Notes: generated by a model from the letters alone, not told the origin. Counted from the first letter of the stretch, positions 17,653 through 27,691 are shown. The stretch is 64,000 nt of DNA from Rhodobacter capsulatus (GCF_003254295.1 NZ_QKZO01000004.1:287760-351759); one strand, 5' to 3'. Translations and numbers: made by a program.

Positions 17653-17919
17653 ATGCCGAACAACCCCGAGGACAAGAAGCGCATTCTGGCGCGGGTGAAG
17701 CGGATCACCGGCCAGTGCGAGGCGCTGTCACGTGCGCTGGAAAGCGGGTCGGACTGTGGCCCGATCCTGCAGCAGATCGCCGCCGTGCGCGGCGCCGTGA
17801 ACGGGCTGATGGCCGAGGTGCTGGAGGCCCATATCCGCGACGAATTCGGCCCGCCCGAGGGAGAGGGCGGTGCCAGAACCGGGGAATTGCTGGCGCTGGT
17901 GCGCAGCTATCTCAAATAG
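17653..17919 (+). CDS. frmR: Formaldehyde-responsive repressor FrmR (CsoR/RcnR family)
   Basis: An 88-aa all-helical DNA-binding repressor. The residues that matter in FrmR are present: Pro2, Cys35 and His60. In the enterobacterial protein formaldehyde links Pro2 to Cys35 of a neighbouring subunit and releases DNA. The absence of the Cu-type Cys pattern and the linkage to two formaldehyde enzymes support FrmR over CsoR or RcnR. First gene of the operon with the dehydrogenase and S-formylglutathione hydrolase; the next gene starts 18 bp on. Confidence 0.88.
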   Translation: MPNNPEDKKRILARVKRITGQCEALSRALESGSDCGPILQQIAAVRGAVNGLMAEVLEAHIRDEFGPPEGEGGARTGELLALVRSYLK

Positions 17920-19047
<1,128 letters not shown>

Positions 19048-19054
19048 GGCCGCG

Positions 19055-19885
19055 ATGGACTGTCTTGAAACGCACGGGTGTTTCGGCGGCACGCAGGAGG
19101 TGTGGAAACACGCCTCCGCCACGCTGGGCTGCGAGATGCGCTTTGGCCTGTTCACCCCGGCGCATGATCCGGGCGAGCGGCTGCCGGTGGTCTATTGGCT
19201 GTCCGGCCTGACCTGCACCGAGCAGAATTTCATCACCAAGGCGGGGGCGCAGGCCCATGCGGCCCGGCATCGGGTGATCGTCGTCGCCCCCGATACCAGC
19301 CCCCGCGGCGACGGCGTGGCCGACGATCCGGCCTATGATCTGGGGCAGGGGGCGGGGTTTTACCTGAACGCCAGCCAGGCGCCTTGGGCGGCCCATTACC
19401 GGATGCACGACTATGTCGTGACCGAACTTCCCGCGCTGATCGAAGCCGCTTTCCCGGCCTCTGACCGGCGCTCGGTGATGGGGCATTCGATGGGCGGTCA
19501 TGGTGCCCTGGTGGCGGCTTTGCGCCATCCGGGGCGCTATCGGGCCGTTTCGGCCTTTGCGCCGATCGCTGCGCCGGCGCAGGTGCCCTGGGGGGAAAAG
19601 GCGTTTTCCGCCTATCTGGGGCCCGACCGGGCGGCCTGGGCCGCGTGGGATGCGACGGCGCTTTTGGCGGGGGCGGCGGAACGGTTGCCGATCCTGATCG
19701 ATCAGGGCGAGGCGGACAGCTTCCTGGAGGGCCAGCTGAAGCCCTGGATCTTTGCCGAGGAAGCGGCGCGGCTTGGCCATCCGGTGACGCTGCGTCGCCA
19801 TCCGGGCTACGATCACAGCTATTACTTCATCGCCAGCTTTCTGGGCGATCACTTTGCCCATCACGCCGCGGCGCTGCGGGACTGA
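19055..19885 (+). CDS. fghA: S-formylglutathione hydrolase
   Basis: A 276-aa alpha/beta hydrolase of the esterase D family. It splits S-formylglutathione to formate and glutathione, completing the pathway started by the preceding dehydrogenase. The nucleophile lies in GHSMGGHG (Ser145); the catalytic Asp and His are likely in the DQGEADSF and GYDHSYYF segments, and SGLTCTEQNF is characteristic of the family. Last gene of the operon, closed by a terminator. Confidence 0.95.
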   Translation: MDCLETHGCFGGTQEVWKHASATLGCEMRFGLFTPAHDPGERLPVVYWLSGLTCTEQNFITKAGAQAHAARHRVIVVAPDTSPRGDGVADDPAYDLGQGAGFYLNASQAPWAAHYRMHDYVVTELPALIEAAFPASDRRSVMGHSMGGHGALVAALRHPGRYRAVSAFAPIAAPAQVPWGEKAFSAYLGPDRAAWAAWDATALLAGAAERLPILIDQGEADSFLEGQLKPWIFAEEAARLGHPVTLRRHPGYDHSYYFIASFLGDHFAHHAAALRD

Positions 19886-19916
19886 GCCCGAAACCCGGGG
19901 CCCAAAACGGAAAAAA

Positions 19917-19936
19917 CCCCGCGGCGGACCGCGGGG
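19917..19936. terminator. Terminator between fghA and the BI-1 gene
   Basis: Perfect 8-bp G/C stem (19917-19924 with 19929-19936, loop CGGA) preceded by a run of six A. The A run reads as U tail for the minus-strand gene; on the plus strand the tail is CCTTTCCC. Probably bidirectional. Confidence 0.7.
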
Positions 19937-19968
19937 CCTTTCCCGGAGGTTGGTTCGGGTCGTTCAGA

Positions 19969-20685
19969 TCATTCGCGGTTGCCGAGGAACTGCAGCAGGA
20001 ACATGAACAGGTTCAGGAAGTCGAGATAGAGCTGCAGCGCGCCCAGGATCGCGGCCTTGCCAAGGAAATCCGCATCCGACTGCGCCAGTTGCAGATAGGT
20101 GTTCTTGATGTTCTGCGTGTCATAGGCGGTCAGCCCCGAGAACAGCAGCACGCCGATCACCGAGATCGCGAATTGCAGCGCCGACGACGCGATGAAGATG
20201 TTCAGGATCGAGGCCACGATCAGACCGATCACGCCCATCATCAGGAACGAGCCGAAGGCCGAGAGGTTGCGCTTCGTCGTGTAGCCGTAAAGCGACAGCG
20301 CCGCAAAGGCGATGGCGGTGATCAGGAAGGTCTGGGCGATCGACACGCCGGTATAGACCTTGAAGATCGAGGCGAGCGACAGGCCCATCAGCGCCGAATA
20401 GCCGAAAAAGACCATCTGCGCGGTCGAGGTCTGCATCTTGTGGATCATCGCCGAGAAGGCGAAGACGACGACGAGCGGCGCGAACATCACCACCCATTTC
20501 AGCGGCGTGCCGAAGATCGCGGCCAGAAGCTGGTCGTTCATGCTGACGCCGAAAGCGACCGCCCCGGTGACGATCATCGCCACCGACATCAGGCCATAGA
20601 CCTTGTTCATATGGGTCCGCAGACCCTCGTCGATGTAACTCGCACGGCCAGCCGCGGTGCTGTGCATCGTGTTGTAATTAGCCAT
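19969..20685 (-). CDS. Bax inhibitor-1/YccA-family membrane protein
   Basis: The 238-aa protein has seven hydrophobic segments and the BI-1 signatures NKVYGLMSVAMIVTG and ALQLYLDFLNLFMFLL with the C-terminal Asp that gates the pore in BI-1 homologues. Family members are pH-sensitive calcium leak channels or, like YccA, modulators of the FtsH protease. It stands alone; the quinone reductase gene lies 120 bp upstream on the same strand. Function beyond family is not readable. Confidence 0.9.
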   Translation of the reverse strand: MANYNTMHSTAAGRASYIDEGLRTHMNKVYGLMSVAMIVTGAVAFGVSMNDQLLAAIFGTPLKWVVMFAPLVVVFAFSAMIHKMQTSTAQMVFFGYSALMGLSLASIFKVYTGVSIAQTFLITAIAFAALSLYGYTTKRNLSAFGSFLMMGVIGLIVASILNIFIASSALQFAISVIGVLLFSGLTAYDTQNIKNTYLQLAQSDADFLGKAAILGALQLYLDFLNLFMFLLQFLGNRE

Positions 20686-20805
20686 GTGGTTGTCTCCAGT
20701 CTGTGCGGCGTCCCGCGCGAGCGTGCGCCGTCGGGTCCGATATTGGAAAGGACCGGGGGGGTTTCAAGAACCCGGCGGCAGAAAATCGGCCGCCGGCGGG
20801 GTGGG

Positions 20806-21765
20806 TCACCCCATCGTGACGACGATCTTGCCGGTGGAGCGGCGGGCGCGCAACATCTCCAGCGCCGCGGCGGTCTGCGACAGGGGGAAGCGGGCCGAGA
20901 TATGCGGATGCAGCTGGCCATCGGCGGCAAGGGCGAAAAGCTCGGTCATCGAGCGGCGCAGCGCCGCCGGGTCGAGTTCCAGATAGCCGCCCCAGTAAAG
21001 CCCATGGATTTCAAGGTTCTTCACCAAAGCATGATTGAGCTTGAGCGCAGGCGGTGCCCCCGCGGCAAAGCCGATCAGCAGAAACCGCCCGCCCGGTTTC
21101 AGCGCGGCGAAACCGGCCTCGCCCAAGGCACCGCCCACCGCGTCATAAACGACATCGGCGCCGCCCAGCGCCTTGAGCGCGGCTTTCAGGTCGGGGGTCT
21201 CGGCATCCAGCGTCTCGGCCGCGCCCGCCTGCGCGGCTATGGCGCATTTTTCGGCCCCGCGCGCGACGGCGATCACCCGCGCGCCCAGCCGCGCGCCGAT
21301 CTCGACCGCGGTCAGCCCCACGCCCCCCGCCGCGCCCAGCACCACCAGCGTCTCGCCCGCGCGCAGCCGTCCGCGCAGGGTCAGCGCCAGATGCGAGGTG
21401 CCATAGGCGATCTGGAAGGCGGCGGCGGTCTCGAAATCCAGGCTGTCGGGCAGGGGGGTGCAGCGGTCCTCGGCAAAGACCCCGGCCTCGGCCAGACCGC
21501 CGTGACCGGCATGGATGGCGACGCGGGTGCCGGGAGCAAGCCGCGTGCCCGGCCCGGCGGCGGTGATCGTGCCCGCGGCCTCGAGCCCCGGCACGAAGGG
21601 CAGTGGCGGGGTGGCCTGATAGGTCCCCTCGAGCATCAGCAGGTCGGCGAAATTCAGCCCGCAGGCGGCGATCCGCACCGCCACCTCGCCCGGGCCGGGG
21701 GCGGGCAGCGGCAGATCGGCAGGCGTCGGCGGCGTCGTCGGATCGGTGTGAAGGAAGGCGCGCAT
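20806..21765 (-). CDS. NADPH:quinone oxidoreductase-like, medium-chain reductase family
   Basis: A 319-aa zinc-free MDR enzyme. The nucleotide-binding motif LGAAGGVGLTAVEIGARLGA and the quinone reductase pattern (AACGLNFADLLMLEGTY near the N-terminus, HAGHGGLAEAGVF) are visible, and the cysteines of zinc alcohol dehydrogenases are missing. It should carry out NADPH-dependent one- or two-electron reduction of quinones or enones in the cytosol. Its promoter probably lies in the AT-rich 345-bp gap upstream shared with the XRE gene. Confidence 0.88.
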   Translation of the reverse strand: MRAFLHTDPTTPPTPADLPLPAPGPGEVAVRIAACGLNFADLLMLEGTYQATPPLPFVPGLEAAGTITAAGPGTRLAPGTRVAIHAGHGGLAEAGVFAEDRCTPLPDSLDFETAAAFQIAYGTSHLALTLRGRLRAGETLVVLGAAGGVGLTAVEIGARLGARVIAVARGAEKCAIAAQAGAAETLDAETPDLKAALKALGGADVVYDAVGGALGEAGFAALKPGGRFLLIGFAAGAPPALKLNHALVKNLEIHGLYWGGYLELDPAALRRSMTELFALAADGQLHPHISARFPLSQTAAALEMLRARRSTGKIVVTMG

Positions 21766-22110
21766 CTGGGTCTCCGGGCTGGGATCGGAACGGTCAGCCT
21801 AGCGCGGAGGGCGCGGGGCGGCCAGTCCCGGGATGGTTGTTGACTGCCGAATCAACCAGAGCGCGAAGCTGATTTTTCGGTCGCGAAAAATGCAATTTGC
21901 GATGCAATTTGCGAATTGCGACATGGTCCGCCATGGCCCGGAATGCCGATCTTGACGGAGCATGGTTAACAATTACAGGATGTGCGACATTACGTAGCGG
22001 TTAGTCTCTGAATTTACCTGTCTTTTTGGATAGGTTCCAGATTTTGCAACCGAAACGGCGCCCCGCACTGTGTTAGCTTCATCCATCCGAAGAGTTCCGG
22101 GGAAGAATGA
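21766..22110. other. AT-rich divergent intergenic region
   Basis: No gene is visible. It separates the quinone reductase (minus) from the XRE regulator (plus). It holds a tandem 12-bp repeat at 21890-21913, AT-rich segments around 21965-22060, and the ribosome binding site (GGGGAAG) of the XRE gene. Promoters for both genes should be here, but no unambiguous -35/-10 pair stands out. Confidence 0.6.
21890..21919. repeat. Tandem ATGCAATTTGCG repeats, probable regulator site
   Basis: Two perfect adjacent copies of ATGCAATTTGCG (21890-21901, 21902-21913) followed by a partial AATTGCG. One-helical-turn-like spacing suggests cooperative protein binding. The GCAA/TTTGC content resembles the boxes ahead of pccB and pccR in this window. 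Located 125 bp from the quinone reductase start and about 200 bp from the XRE start. Confidence 0.5.
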
Positions 22111-22473
22111 ATGAAGCATCCGGTCGATGTCCATGTGGGCAAGCGTATCCGTCACCGCCGCTGGCTGGTGGGGGTTACGCAACAACAGCTGGCCGACAAG
22201 GTCGGCATCAAGTTCCAGCAGATTCAGAAATACGAAACGGGGATGAACCGTGTCTCGGCCTCGCGGCTTTGGGACATTGCCGATGCGCTTGACGTGCCGG
22301 TGTCGTTCTTCTTCGAAGGATTGTCGGGCGAAGACCCGAACACGGCCGCGCTGGAAGGGGATCTTTTCTCCGACAAGGAAGCGCTGGCCCTGGTGCGTTC
22401 GTACTACGCGATCCCCGAGGCGCAGCGGCGCCGTCTGTTCGAACTGGCGAAGGTTCTCTCCGACGTGGCTTGA
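22111..22473 (+). CDS. XRE-family helix-turn-helix regulator
   Basis: A 120-aa protein with an N-terminal HTH_3 domain (about 10-66: VGKRIRHRRWLVGVTQQQLADKVGIKFQQIQKYETG) and a short helical C-terminus (FSDKEALALVRSYYAI) of the type conserved in alphaproteobacterial regulators related to SinR/PhrR. It probably binds DNA as a dimer. The ribosome binding site GGGGAAG precedes ATG 22111; an overlapping ATG at 22107 opens another frame and is ignored. Monocistronic with its own strong terminator. Target genes unknown. Confidence 0.88.
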   Translation: MKHPVDVHVGKRIRHRRWLVGVTQQQLADKVGIKFQQIQKYETGMNRVSASRLWDIADALDVPVSFFFEGLSGEDPNTAALEGDLFSDKEALALVRSYYAIPEAQRRRLFELAKVLSDVA

Positions 22474-22495
22474 TATGGCCGCACAATCGGGGTTG

Positions 22496-22531
22496 AAAAG
22501 ACGGGGAGCGGTGACGCTCCCCGTCTTTTTT
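22496..22531 (+). terminator. Intrinsic terminator of the XRE gene
   Basis: Perfect 15-bp stem (22496-22510 with 22515-22529, GTGA loop) running into TTTTTT. Very strong, 23 bp after the stop codon. Confidence 0.9.
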
Positions 22532-22545
22532 CCGGAGCTCTCCCC

Positions 22546-23367
22546 ATGCCGCCCCATCTGAGCGAGGCCGACAAGGCCGATCTGATCGCCACCGCCGAAG
22601 CCCTGGCCGATGCCGCGCGGGCGGTGACGCTGGTGCATTTCCGCACCCCGGGCGGGATTGCCGCCGAAACCAAGGAGGCGGTGCGCTTCGATCCGGTGAC
22701 CGTGGCCGACCGGGCCGCGGAACAGGCGATGCGCGAGATCCTGGCCTGGCGGCGGCCCGCCGACGGGATCTGGGGCGAGGAATTCGGGGTGACGCGGGGG
22801 ACATCGGGGCTGACCTGGGTGCTCGATCCGATCGACGGCACGCGGGGCTATCTGTCGGGGACGCCGACCTGGGGGGTGCTGATCGCGCTGTCGGAAGAAG
22901 GCGACGACACCCCCGGGGCGCCGCTGATGGGGCTGATCGACCAGCCCTATATCGGCGAGCGGTTTTTCGGCGGCTTCGGTCAGGCGCGGGTGACGGGGCC
23001 GCTGGGCCGGGCCGATCTGCGCACGCGCGCGCCGCGGCCGCTCTCCGAGGCGATCCTCTATTCCACCTTCCCCGAGGTCGGCACGCCCGAGGAGGGCGCA
23101 GCCTTCGCGCGGCTGGCGGCTCAGGTCAAGCTGACGCGCTATGGCACGGATTGCTATGCCTATGGGCTGATCGCGGCAGGGCAGATCGATCTGGTGGTCG
23201 AGGCCGGGCTGCAGCCCTATGACGTCGGCGGGCCGATCGCGGTGATCGAGGCGGCGGGCGGGATCGTGACCGACTGGACGGGCGGCCCGGCCTTTCGTGG
23301 CGGGCGGGTGCTGGCGGCGGCGAATGCCGAGGTGCATGCGGCGGCGATGGCGGTCTTGCAGGGCTGA
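22546..23367 (+). CDS. hisN: Histidinol-phosphatase of the inositol monophosphatase family
   Basis: A 273-aa Mg2+-dependent phosphatase of the IMPase superfamily. Metal-binding motifs WGEEFG, DPIDGTRGYLSG and YDVGGPIAVIEAAGG are intact. The HisN subgroup, which dephosphorylates histidinol phosphate in many alphaproteobacteria, often has this TRGYLSG variant; a role on inositol or nucleotide phosphates cannot be excluded. It starts 15 bp after the XRE terminator and is followed by GC-rich hairpins. Confidence 0.8.
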   Translation: MPPHLSEADKADLIATAEALADAARAVTLVHFRTPGGIAAETKEAVRFDPVTVADRAAEQAMREILAWRRPADGIWGEEFGVTRGTSGLTWVLDPIDGTRGYLSGTPTWGVLIALSEEGDDTPGAPLMGLIDQPYIGERFFGGFGQARVTGPLGRADLRTRAPRPLSEAILYSTFPEVGTPEEGAAFARLAAQVKLTRYGTDCYAYGLIAAGQIDLVVEAGLQPYDVGGPIAVIEAAGGIVTDWTGGPAFRGGRVLAAANAEVHAAAMAVLQG

Positions 23368-23375
23368 GGGGGAAG

Positions 23376-23432
23376 TCGGGGGGCTGCCGCCCCCCGAACC
23401 CCCCGCCCGAAGGGGCCCTCGGGCCCCTTCGG
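23376..23432. repeat. Pair of GC-rich hairpins after hisN
   Basis: Two perfect hairpins: 9-bp stem 23376-23384/23389-23397 and 12-bp stem 23407-23418/23421-23432. They lack a T tail. They resemble the hairpin half of the dispersed intergenic repeat seen elsewhere in this window but without the TATTT-N4-CAAGA core. They may stop transcription or protect the hisN mRNA end. Confidence 0.55.
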
Positions 23433-23469
23433 ACTTCCCCGAGGGGATTGCGTTGGCGGGAGGCATCTG

Positions 23470-24807
23470 ATGCGGGAGATTCTGATCCGGGGGGCCGAAG
23501 TCGTCGTCACCATGGATTCGGCGCGGCGGGAATTGCGTGGCGCCGATCTGCTGATCCGGGGCGGCGAGATCGTCGCCGTGGGGCAGGGGCTGGCGAGCAC
23601 GGGCGAGGTGGTGTCGGCCGCGGGCTGCGTCGTCACGCCGGGGCTGATCAACACCCACCATCACCTGTATCAGACGCTGACGCGGGCGGTGCCGGGCGGG
23701 CAGGATGCGCTGCTGTTTGGCTGGCTGAAGACACTTTACCCGATCTGGGCGCGGATGGGGCCCGAGGAGATCTTCACCTCGGCGCAGATCGGGCTGGCGG
23801 AGCTGGCGCTCTCGGGCTGCACGCTGTCCTCGGATCACCTCTATCTGTTCCCGAACGGCGCGCGGCTGGATGACACGATCGCGGCGGCGGCCGAGCTGGG
23901 GCTGCGCTTTCATCCGACCCGCGGCGCGATGTCGATTGGCGAAAGCGCGGGCGGGCTGCCGCCTGACGCCCTGGTCGAGCGCGAAGAGGCGATCCTGAAA
24001 GATTGCATCCGCGTCATCGACGCCCATCACGATCCCCGCCCCGGGTCGATGCTGCGGGTGGGCGTGGCCCCCTGTTCGCCCTTCTCGGTTTCGCGCGAGC
24101 TGATGCGTGACGCCGCGCTTCTGGCCCGCGACAAGGGGGTGATGCTTCACACCCATCTGGCCGAGAATGACGAGGATATCGCTTATTCGCTGCACCGGTT
24201 CGGCTGCCGTCCCGGCCAATATGCCGAGGATCTGGGCTGGACCGGCGCCGATGTCTGGCATGCCCATTGCGTGAAGCTTTCAGGTTCGGAAATTGATCTT
24301 TTTGCCCGGTCAAACACCGGGGTTTCCCATTGTCCCTGTTCGAATTGTCGCCTTGGCTCGGGCATTGCGCCGATCCGGGCGATGCGCGATGCGGGGGTGA
24401 AGGTGGCCTTGGGCGTCGATGGATCGGCCAGCAATGACGCGGGCAATCTGATCGCCGAGGCGCGCCAGGCGCTGCTGTTGCAACGGGTGCAAAACGGCGC
24501 CGAGGCGATGTCCGTGCGCGAGGCGCTGGAGATCGCGACGCTCGGCGGCGCGCAGGTTCTGGGCCGCCCGGAGCTGGGCAGTCTGGAACCCGGCAAACGC
24601 GCCGATCTGGCGATCTGGGATGTCTCGGGGCTCGAGGCCGCGGGCGCCTGGGATCCGGTCGCGGCGCTGCTTCTCTCCGGGCCGACGCGGGTGAAGCATC
24701 TCTTCGTCGAGGGCCGCCCGGTCGTCCGCGATGGCCAGATCACCACGCTGGATCTGCCGCGCGTCATCGAACGCGCAAACGCGCTCGCCAAAGCCCTTGC
24801 CCGCTGA
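23470..24807 (+). CDS. 8-oxoguanine deaminase-like amidohydrolase
   Basis: The 445-aa protein belongs to the TRZ/ATZ-type amidohydrolases. Metal-binding pieces are visible: INTHHHLYQTLTRAVP near residue 60, MLHTHLAENDEDI, WHAHCVKL and LGVDGSASND. The LYPIWARM and SGCTLSSDHLYLFP segments match enzymes known as 8-oxoguanine deaminase or annotated as hydroxydechloroatrazine ethylaminohydrolase. It would turn 8-oxoguanine into urate. The neighbouring convergent gene is guanine deaminase, which fits a purine salvage or catabolic role. Confidence 0.85.
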   Translation: MREILIRGAEVVVTMDSARRELRGADLLIRGGEIVAVGQGLASTGEVVSAAGCVVTPGLINTHHHLYQTLTRAVPGGQDALLFGWLKTLYPIWARMGPEEIFTSAQIGLAELALSGCTLSSDHLYLFPNGARLDDTIAAAAELGLRFHPTRGAMSIGESAGGLPPDALVEREEAILKDCIRVIDAHHDPRPGSMLRVGVAPCSPFSVSRELMRDAALLARDKGVMLHTHLAENDEDIAYSLHRFGCRPGQYAEDLGWTGADVWHAHCVKLSGSEIDLFARSNTGVSHCPCSNCRLGSGIAPIRAMRDAGVKVALGVDGSASNDAGNLIAEARQALLLQRVQNGAEAMSVREALEIATLGGAQVLGRPELGSLEPGKRADLAIWDVSGLEAAGAWDPVAALLLSGPTRVKHLFVEGRPVVRDGQITTLDLPRVIERANALAKALAR

Positions 24808-24856
24808 TTTCATCTTGCTGGAAATACCTCGGGGTGCGGGGCAGAGCCCCGCGCCG
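24808..24856 (-). repeat. Intergenic hairpin/TATTT-N4-CAAGA repeat, copy a
   Basis: On the minus strand it reads a G/C hairpin (GGGGCTCTGCCCC), CACCCCGAGG, then TATTTCCAGCAAGATGAAA. It fills the gap just after the deaminase stop codon, between convergent genes. Confidence 0.7.
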
Positions 24857-24896
24857 TCGTTGCAGTTGGTCGCCCCGTCGAACGGGCAGAGCCCCG

Positions 24897-26180
24897 CTAC
24901 TTCATCCGCCGCCCGGCCACCCAGACCCCGGCGATGGCGCGGTCATCCCCCATCATGATCGTCGGGAACAGCGCCTCCCAGAAATCGCCCGCCCGCTCGG
25001 CGCGCTGGGCAATGGCGGGGGTCGAGGCCAGATCGACCGCGATCAGATCCGCCTCCATCCCCACCGCGATATTGCCGACCATCGGGTCGATGCGCAAAAC
25101 CCGCGCCGCGCCGAGGGTCGCCAGATACCAGAGCGCCGCCGGGTGCAGCGCGCCGCGCCTGAGCTGCCCGATCTCATAGGCCGCCGCCATCGTGCGCAGC
25201 ATCGAGAAGCTTGATCCGCCGCCGGTGTCGGTGGCCAGCCCGATCCGCAGCCCCGCCGCTGAAAGCCCCGCCGCATCAAAGAGCCCCGAGCCGATGAAGC
25301 TGTTCGAGGTCGGGCAATGCGCCAGCCCCGCGCCGACATCGCGCAGCCGGGCGATCTCGCGCGGCTCCAGATGGATCGCATGGCCGTAAACGCCGTTTTC
25401 GCCCAGCAGGCCAAAGGTTTCGTAAGTGTCCAGATAATCCCGCGCCGCCGGATACAGGCTTTTGACCCAGGCGATCTCGTCGACCTGCTCGCTCAGATGC
25501 GTCTGCATCAGGCAGTCGGGATGCTCGGCCCAGAGGCTTCCCAAGGCCAGCAGCTGATCGGGCGTCGAGGTGGGCGAGAACCGCGGCGTGATCACATAGC
25601 CCAGCCGGTCCCGCCCGTGCCAGCGCGTCAAGAGCGACTTGCTTTCGTCATAGGCCGCCTGCGCGCTGTCGCGCAGCCCGGCGGGCGCGGTGTCGCGGTC
25701 CATGCAGGTCCGCCCGGCCATCGCCCGCATGCCGCGCCGTGCCGCCTCGCCCATGAAGGCATCGACCGAGGAGGAATGGATCGTCGCATAGGAACACATC
25801 GAGGTCGTGCCATGCGCCAGCGCGAGGTCGAGATAGCGCGAGGCGATCTCGGCCGCATAGGCGGGATCGGCAAAGCGCATCTCCTCGGGGAAGGTGTAGG
25901 TATTGAGCCAGTCGATCAGCCGCTTGCCCCAGCTGGCGATGATCGCGGTCTGCGGATAATGCACATGCGCATCGACGAAGCCCGCCGAGATCAGCTTGTC
26001 GCCCAGATCGGTGCGCCGCGCCTGCGGGAAGCGTGCCAGAACCGTCTCGGCCGGGCCCAGATCGACGATCCGCCCCGCCTCGATCGCCACCGCGCCGTGC
26101 CGGTCGTGACGGGCCGCTCCGGGCCCCTCGACCATCGGATCGCCCGCGTATCGCAGCACCTGACCCAGCAAAATCTCCAC
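24897..26180 (-). CDS. guaD: Guanine deaminase
   Basis: A 427-aa zinc amidohydrolase converting guanine to xanthine and ammonia. Typical features are FVDAHVHYPQT, GTTSMCSYATIHSSSVDAF, QTHLSEQVDEI, YGHAIHLEPREI, AHCPTSNSFIGSG and LATDTGGG. I chose GTG 26180 because AGGAAGG lies just upstream at the right distance; ATG at 26210 or 26237 would be in the same frame but lack a ribosome binding site. Convergent with the 8-oxoguanine deaminase gene and divergent from mgtE (128-bp gap). Confidence 0.93.
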   Translation of the reverse strand: MEILLGQVLRYAGDPMVEGPGAARHDRHGAVAIEAGRIVDLGPAETVLARFPQARRTDLGDKLISAGFVDAHVHYPQTAIIASWGKRLIDWLNTYTFPEEMRFADPAYAAEIASRYLDLALAHGTTSMCSYATIHSSSVDAFMGEAARRGMRAMAGRTCMDRDTAPAGLRDSAQAAYDESKSLLTRWHGRDRLGYVITPRFSPTSTPDQLLALGSLWAEHPDCLMQTHLSEQVDEIAWVKSLYPAARDYLDTYETFGLLGENGVYGHAIHLEPREIARLRDVGAGLAHCPTSNSFIGSGLFDAAGLSAAGLRIGLATDTGGGSSFSMLRTMAAAYEIGQLRRGALHPAALWYLATLGAARVLRIDPMVGNIAVGMEADLIAVDLASTPAIAQRAERAGDFWEALFPTIMMGDDRAIAGVWVAGRRMK

Positions 26181-26308
26181 GCGCCACCTTCCTTTCCCGT
26201 GTGCCCCCATGCTAGGGCCGCGACCAGGCTTCGGCAATCACGGCTTTTTTGTCGCAGCCGGCTGCGATAAGGTGGCGCAAATCATAAGCAGACGAAACAG
26301 GGGGCGGC

Positions 26309-27691
26309 ATGGCACAAGAGCGGGCGGATGAGCACGAAGCCGAAGACCTGCCCGCGCTGACCGGTGATCTGGTCGAACGTGTCCTTGCCGCGACCGAGGC
26401 CAGCGATGCCGTGCTTTTGGCCGAGCTGCTGGAACCGCTGCATGGCGCCGATATCGCCGACCTTCTGGAACAGGTCACCACCGCCGAGCGGCGCGAGATC
26501 CTGCGGCTTTACGGCCGCGAGATGGACGGCGAGATCCTGACCGAGATCGACGAATCGATCCGCGAGGAGGTGATCGAGCAGATCCCGGCCGATGTTCTGG
26601 CCGAGGCGGTCCGCGAGCTTGATTCCGACGACGTCGTCGATCTGATCGAGGATCTGGAAGAGGTCCAGCAGGAAGCCATCCTTGAGGCGCTGGATGAAAC
26701 CGACCGCGCCGCGGTCGAGCAATCGCTGACCTGGCCCGAAAATTCCGCCGGCCGTCTGATGCAGCGCGAGGTCGTCGTGGCCCCCCTGCATTGGACCGTG
26801 GCCGAGGCGATCGGCTTTCTGCAGCGCGAGGACTGGCTGCCCGACCAGTTCTATCACGTGATTCTGGTCGATCCGGCGCATCATCCGGTGGGCTATGTGA
26901 CCCTGGGCAAGATCCTGTCGTCAAAGCCCGAGACCGCGCTGAGCGCGATCACCGAGGACAGTTTCCGCACCATTTCCGCCCGCCAGGAAGAGGGCGATGT
27001 CGCCTATGCCTTCAACCAGTATCACCTGATTTCCGCGCCGGTGGTGGATGACGACGGCCGTCTGGTCGGCGTGATCACCATCGACGACGCGATGAACGTT
27101 CTGGACGAGGAACACGAGGAAGACATCCTGCGACTGGCGGGGGTGGGCGAGGAAAGCTCGATCTCCGATTCGGTGCTGGAAACCGTGCGGCAGCGTCTGC
27201 CCTGGCTTGTCGCGAACCTGTTCACGGCCTCGCTTTCGGCCATCGTGATTTCGCAGTTTCAGGCGACGATCTCCTCGCTGGTGGCGCTGGCCGCGCTGAT
27301 GCCGATCGTCGCCTCGACCGGGGGGATCGCGGGGACGCAATCGCTGGCCGTCGCGGTGCGGGCGCTGGCGACGCGCGATCTGACCGTCTCGAACGCGCGC
27401 CGGGTGGTGCTGCGCGAGATTGGTGCGGGGCTGGTGAACGGGCTGAGCCTGGCGCTGCTTCTGGGCGTCGCGGGCGGGCTGATCTTTGGCCATGTCGAGC
27501 TGGGCGTGGTGCTGGGCCTTGCGATGATCGTCAATCAGCTGGTCGCGGCGCTGGGCGGGGTGATGGTGCCGCTGACGCTGGAACGGATGGGGCTTGACCC
27601 GGCGCTGGCCTCGGGCACCTTTGTCACCACGCTGACCGATGTGATGGGCTTCTTCGCCTTCCTCGGCCTTGCGACCTGGGTTCTGGTGTGA
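26309..27691 (+). CDS. mgtE: Magnesium transporter MgtE
   Basis: A 460-aa Mg2+ channel. The order is an N-terminal MgtE-N helical domain (about 10-145), two CBS domains (about 145-270, with VDDDGRLVGVITIDDA) that sense cytoplasmic Mg2+, a plug helix and five membrane helices in the last 170 residues. The pore motif region (LAALMPIVASTGGIAGTQS) is intact. There is no room for an M-box riboswitch upstream. It overlaps the next gene by 4 bp (GTGA). Confidence 0.95.
   Translation: MAQERADEHEAEDLPALTGDLVERVLAATEASDAVLLAELLEPLHGADIADLLEQVTTAERREILRLYGREMDGEILTEIDESIREEVIEQIPADVLAEAVRELDSDDVVDLIEDLEEVQQEAILEALDETDRAAVEQSLTWPENSAGRLMQREVVVAPLHWTVAEAIGFLQREDWLPDQFYHVILVDPAHHPVGYVTLGKILSSKPETALSAITEDSFRTISARQEEGDVAYAFNQYHLISAPVVDDDGRLVGVITIDDAMNVLDEEHEEDILRLAGVGEESSISDSVLETVRQRLPWLVANLFTASLSAIVISQFQATISSLVALAALMPIVASTGGIAGTQSLAVAVRALATRDLTVSNARRVVLREIGAGLVNGLSLALLLGVAGGLIFGHVELGVVLGLAMIVNQLVAALGGVMVPLTLERMGLDPALASGTFVTTLTDVMGFFAFLGLATWVLV

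Noticed and set aside
26181..26308. Mg2+ riboswitch before mgtE
   Set aside because: Only 128 bp are available, shared with guaD, and no M-box-like conserved core is seen.
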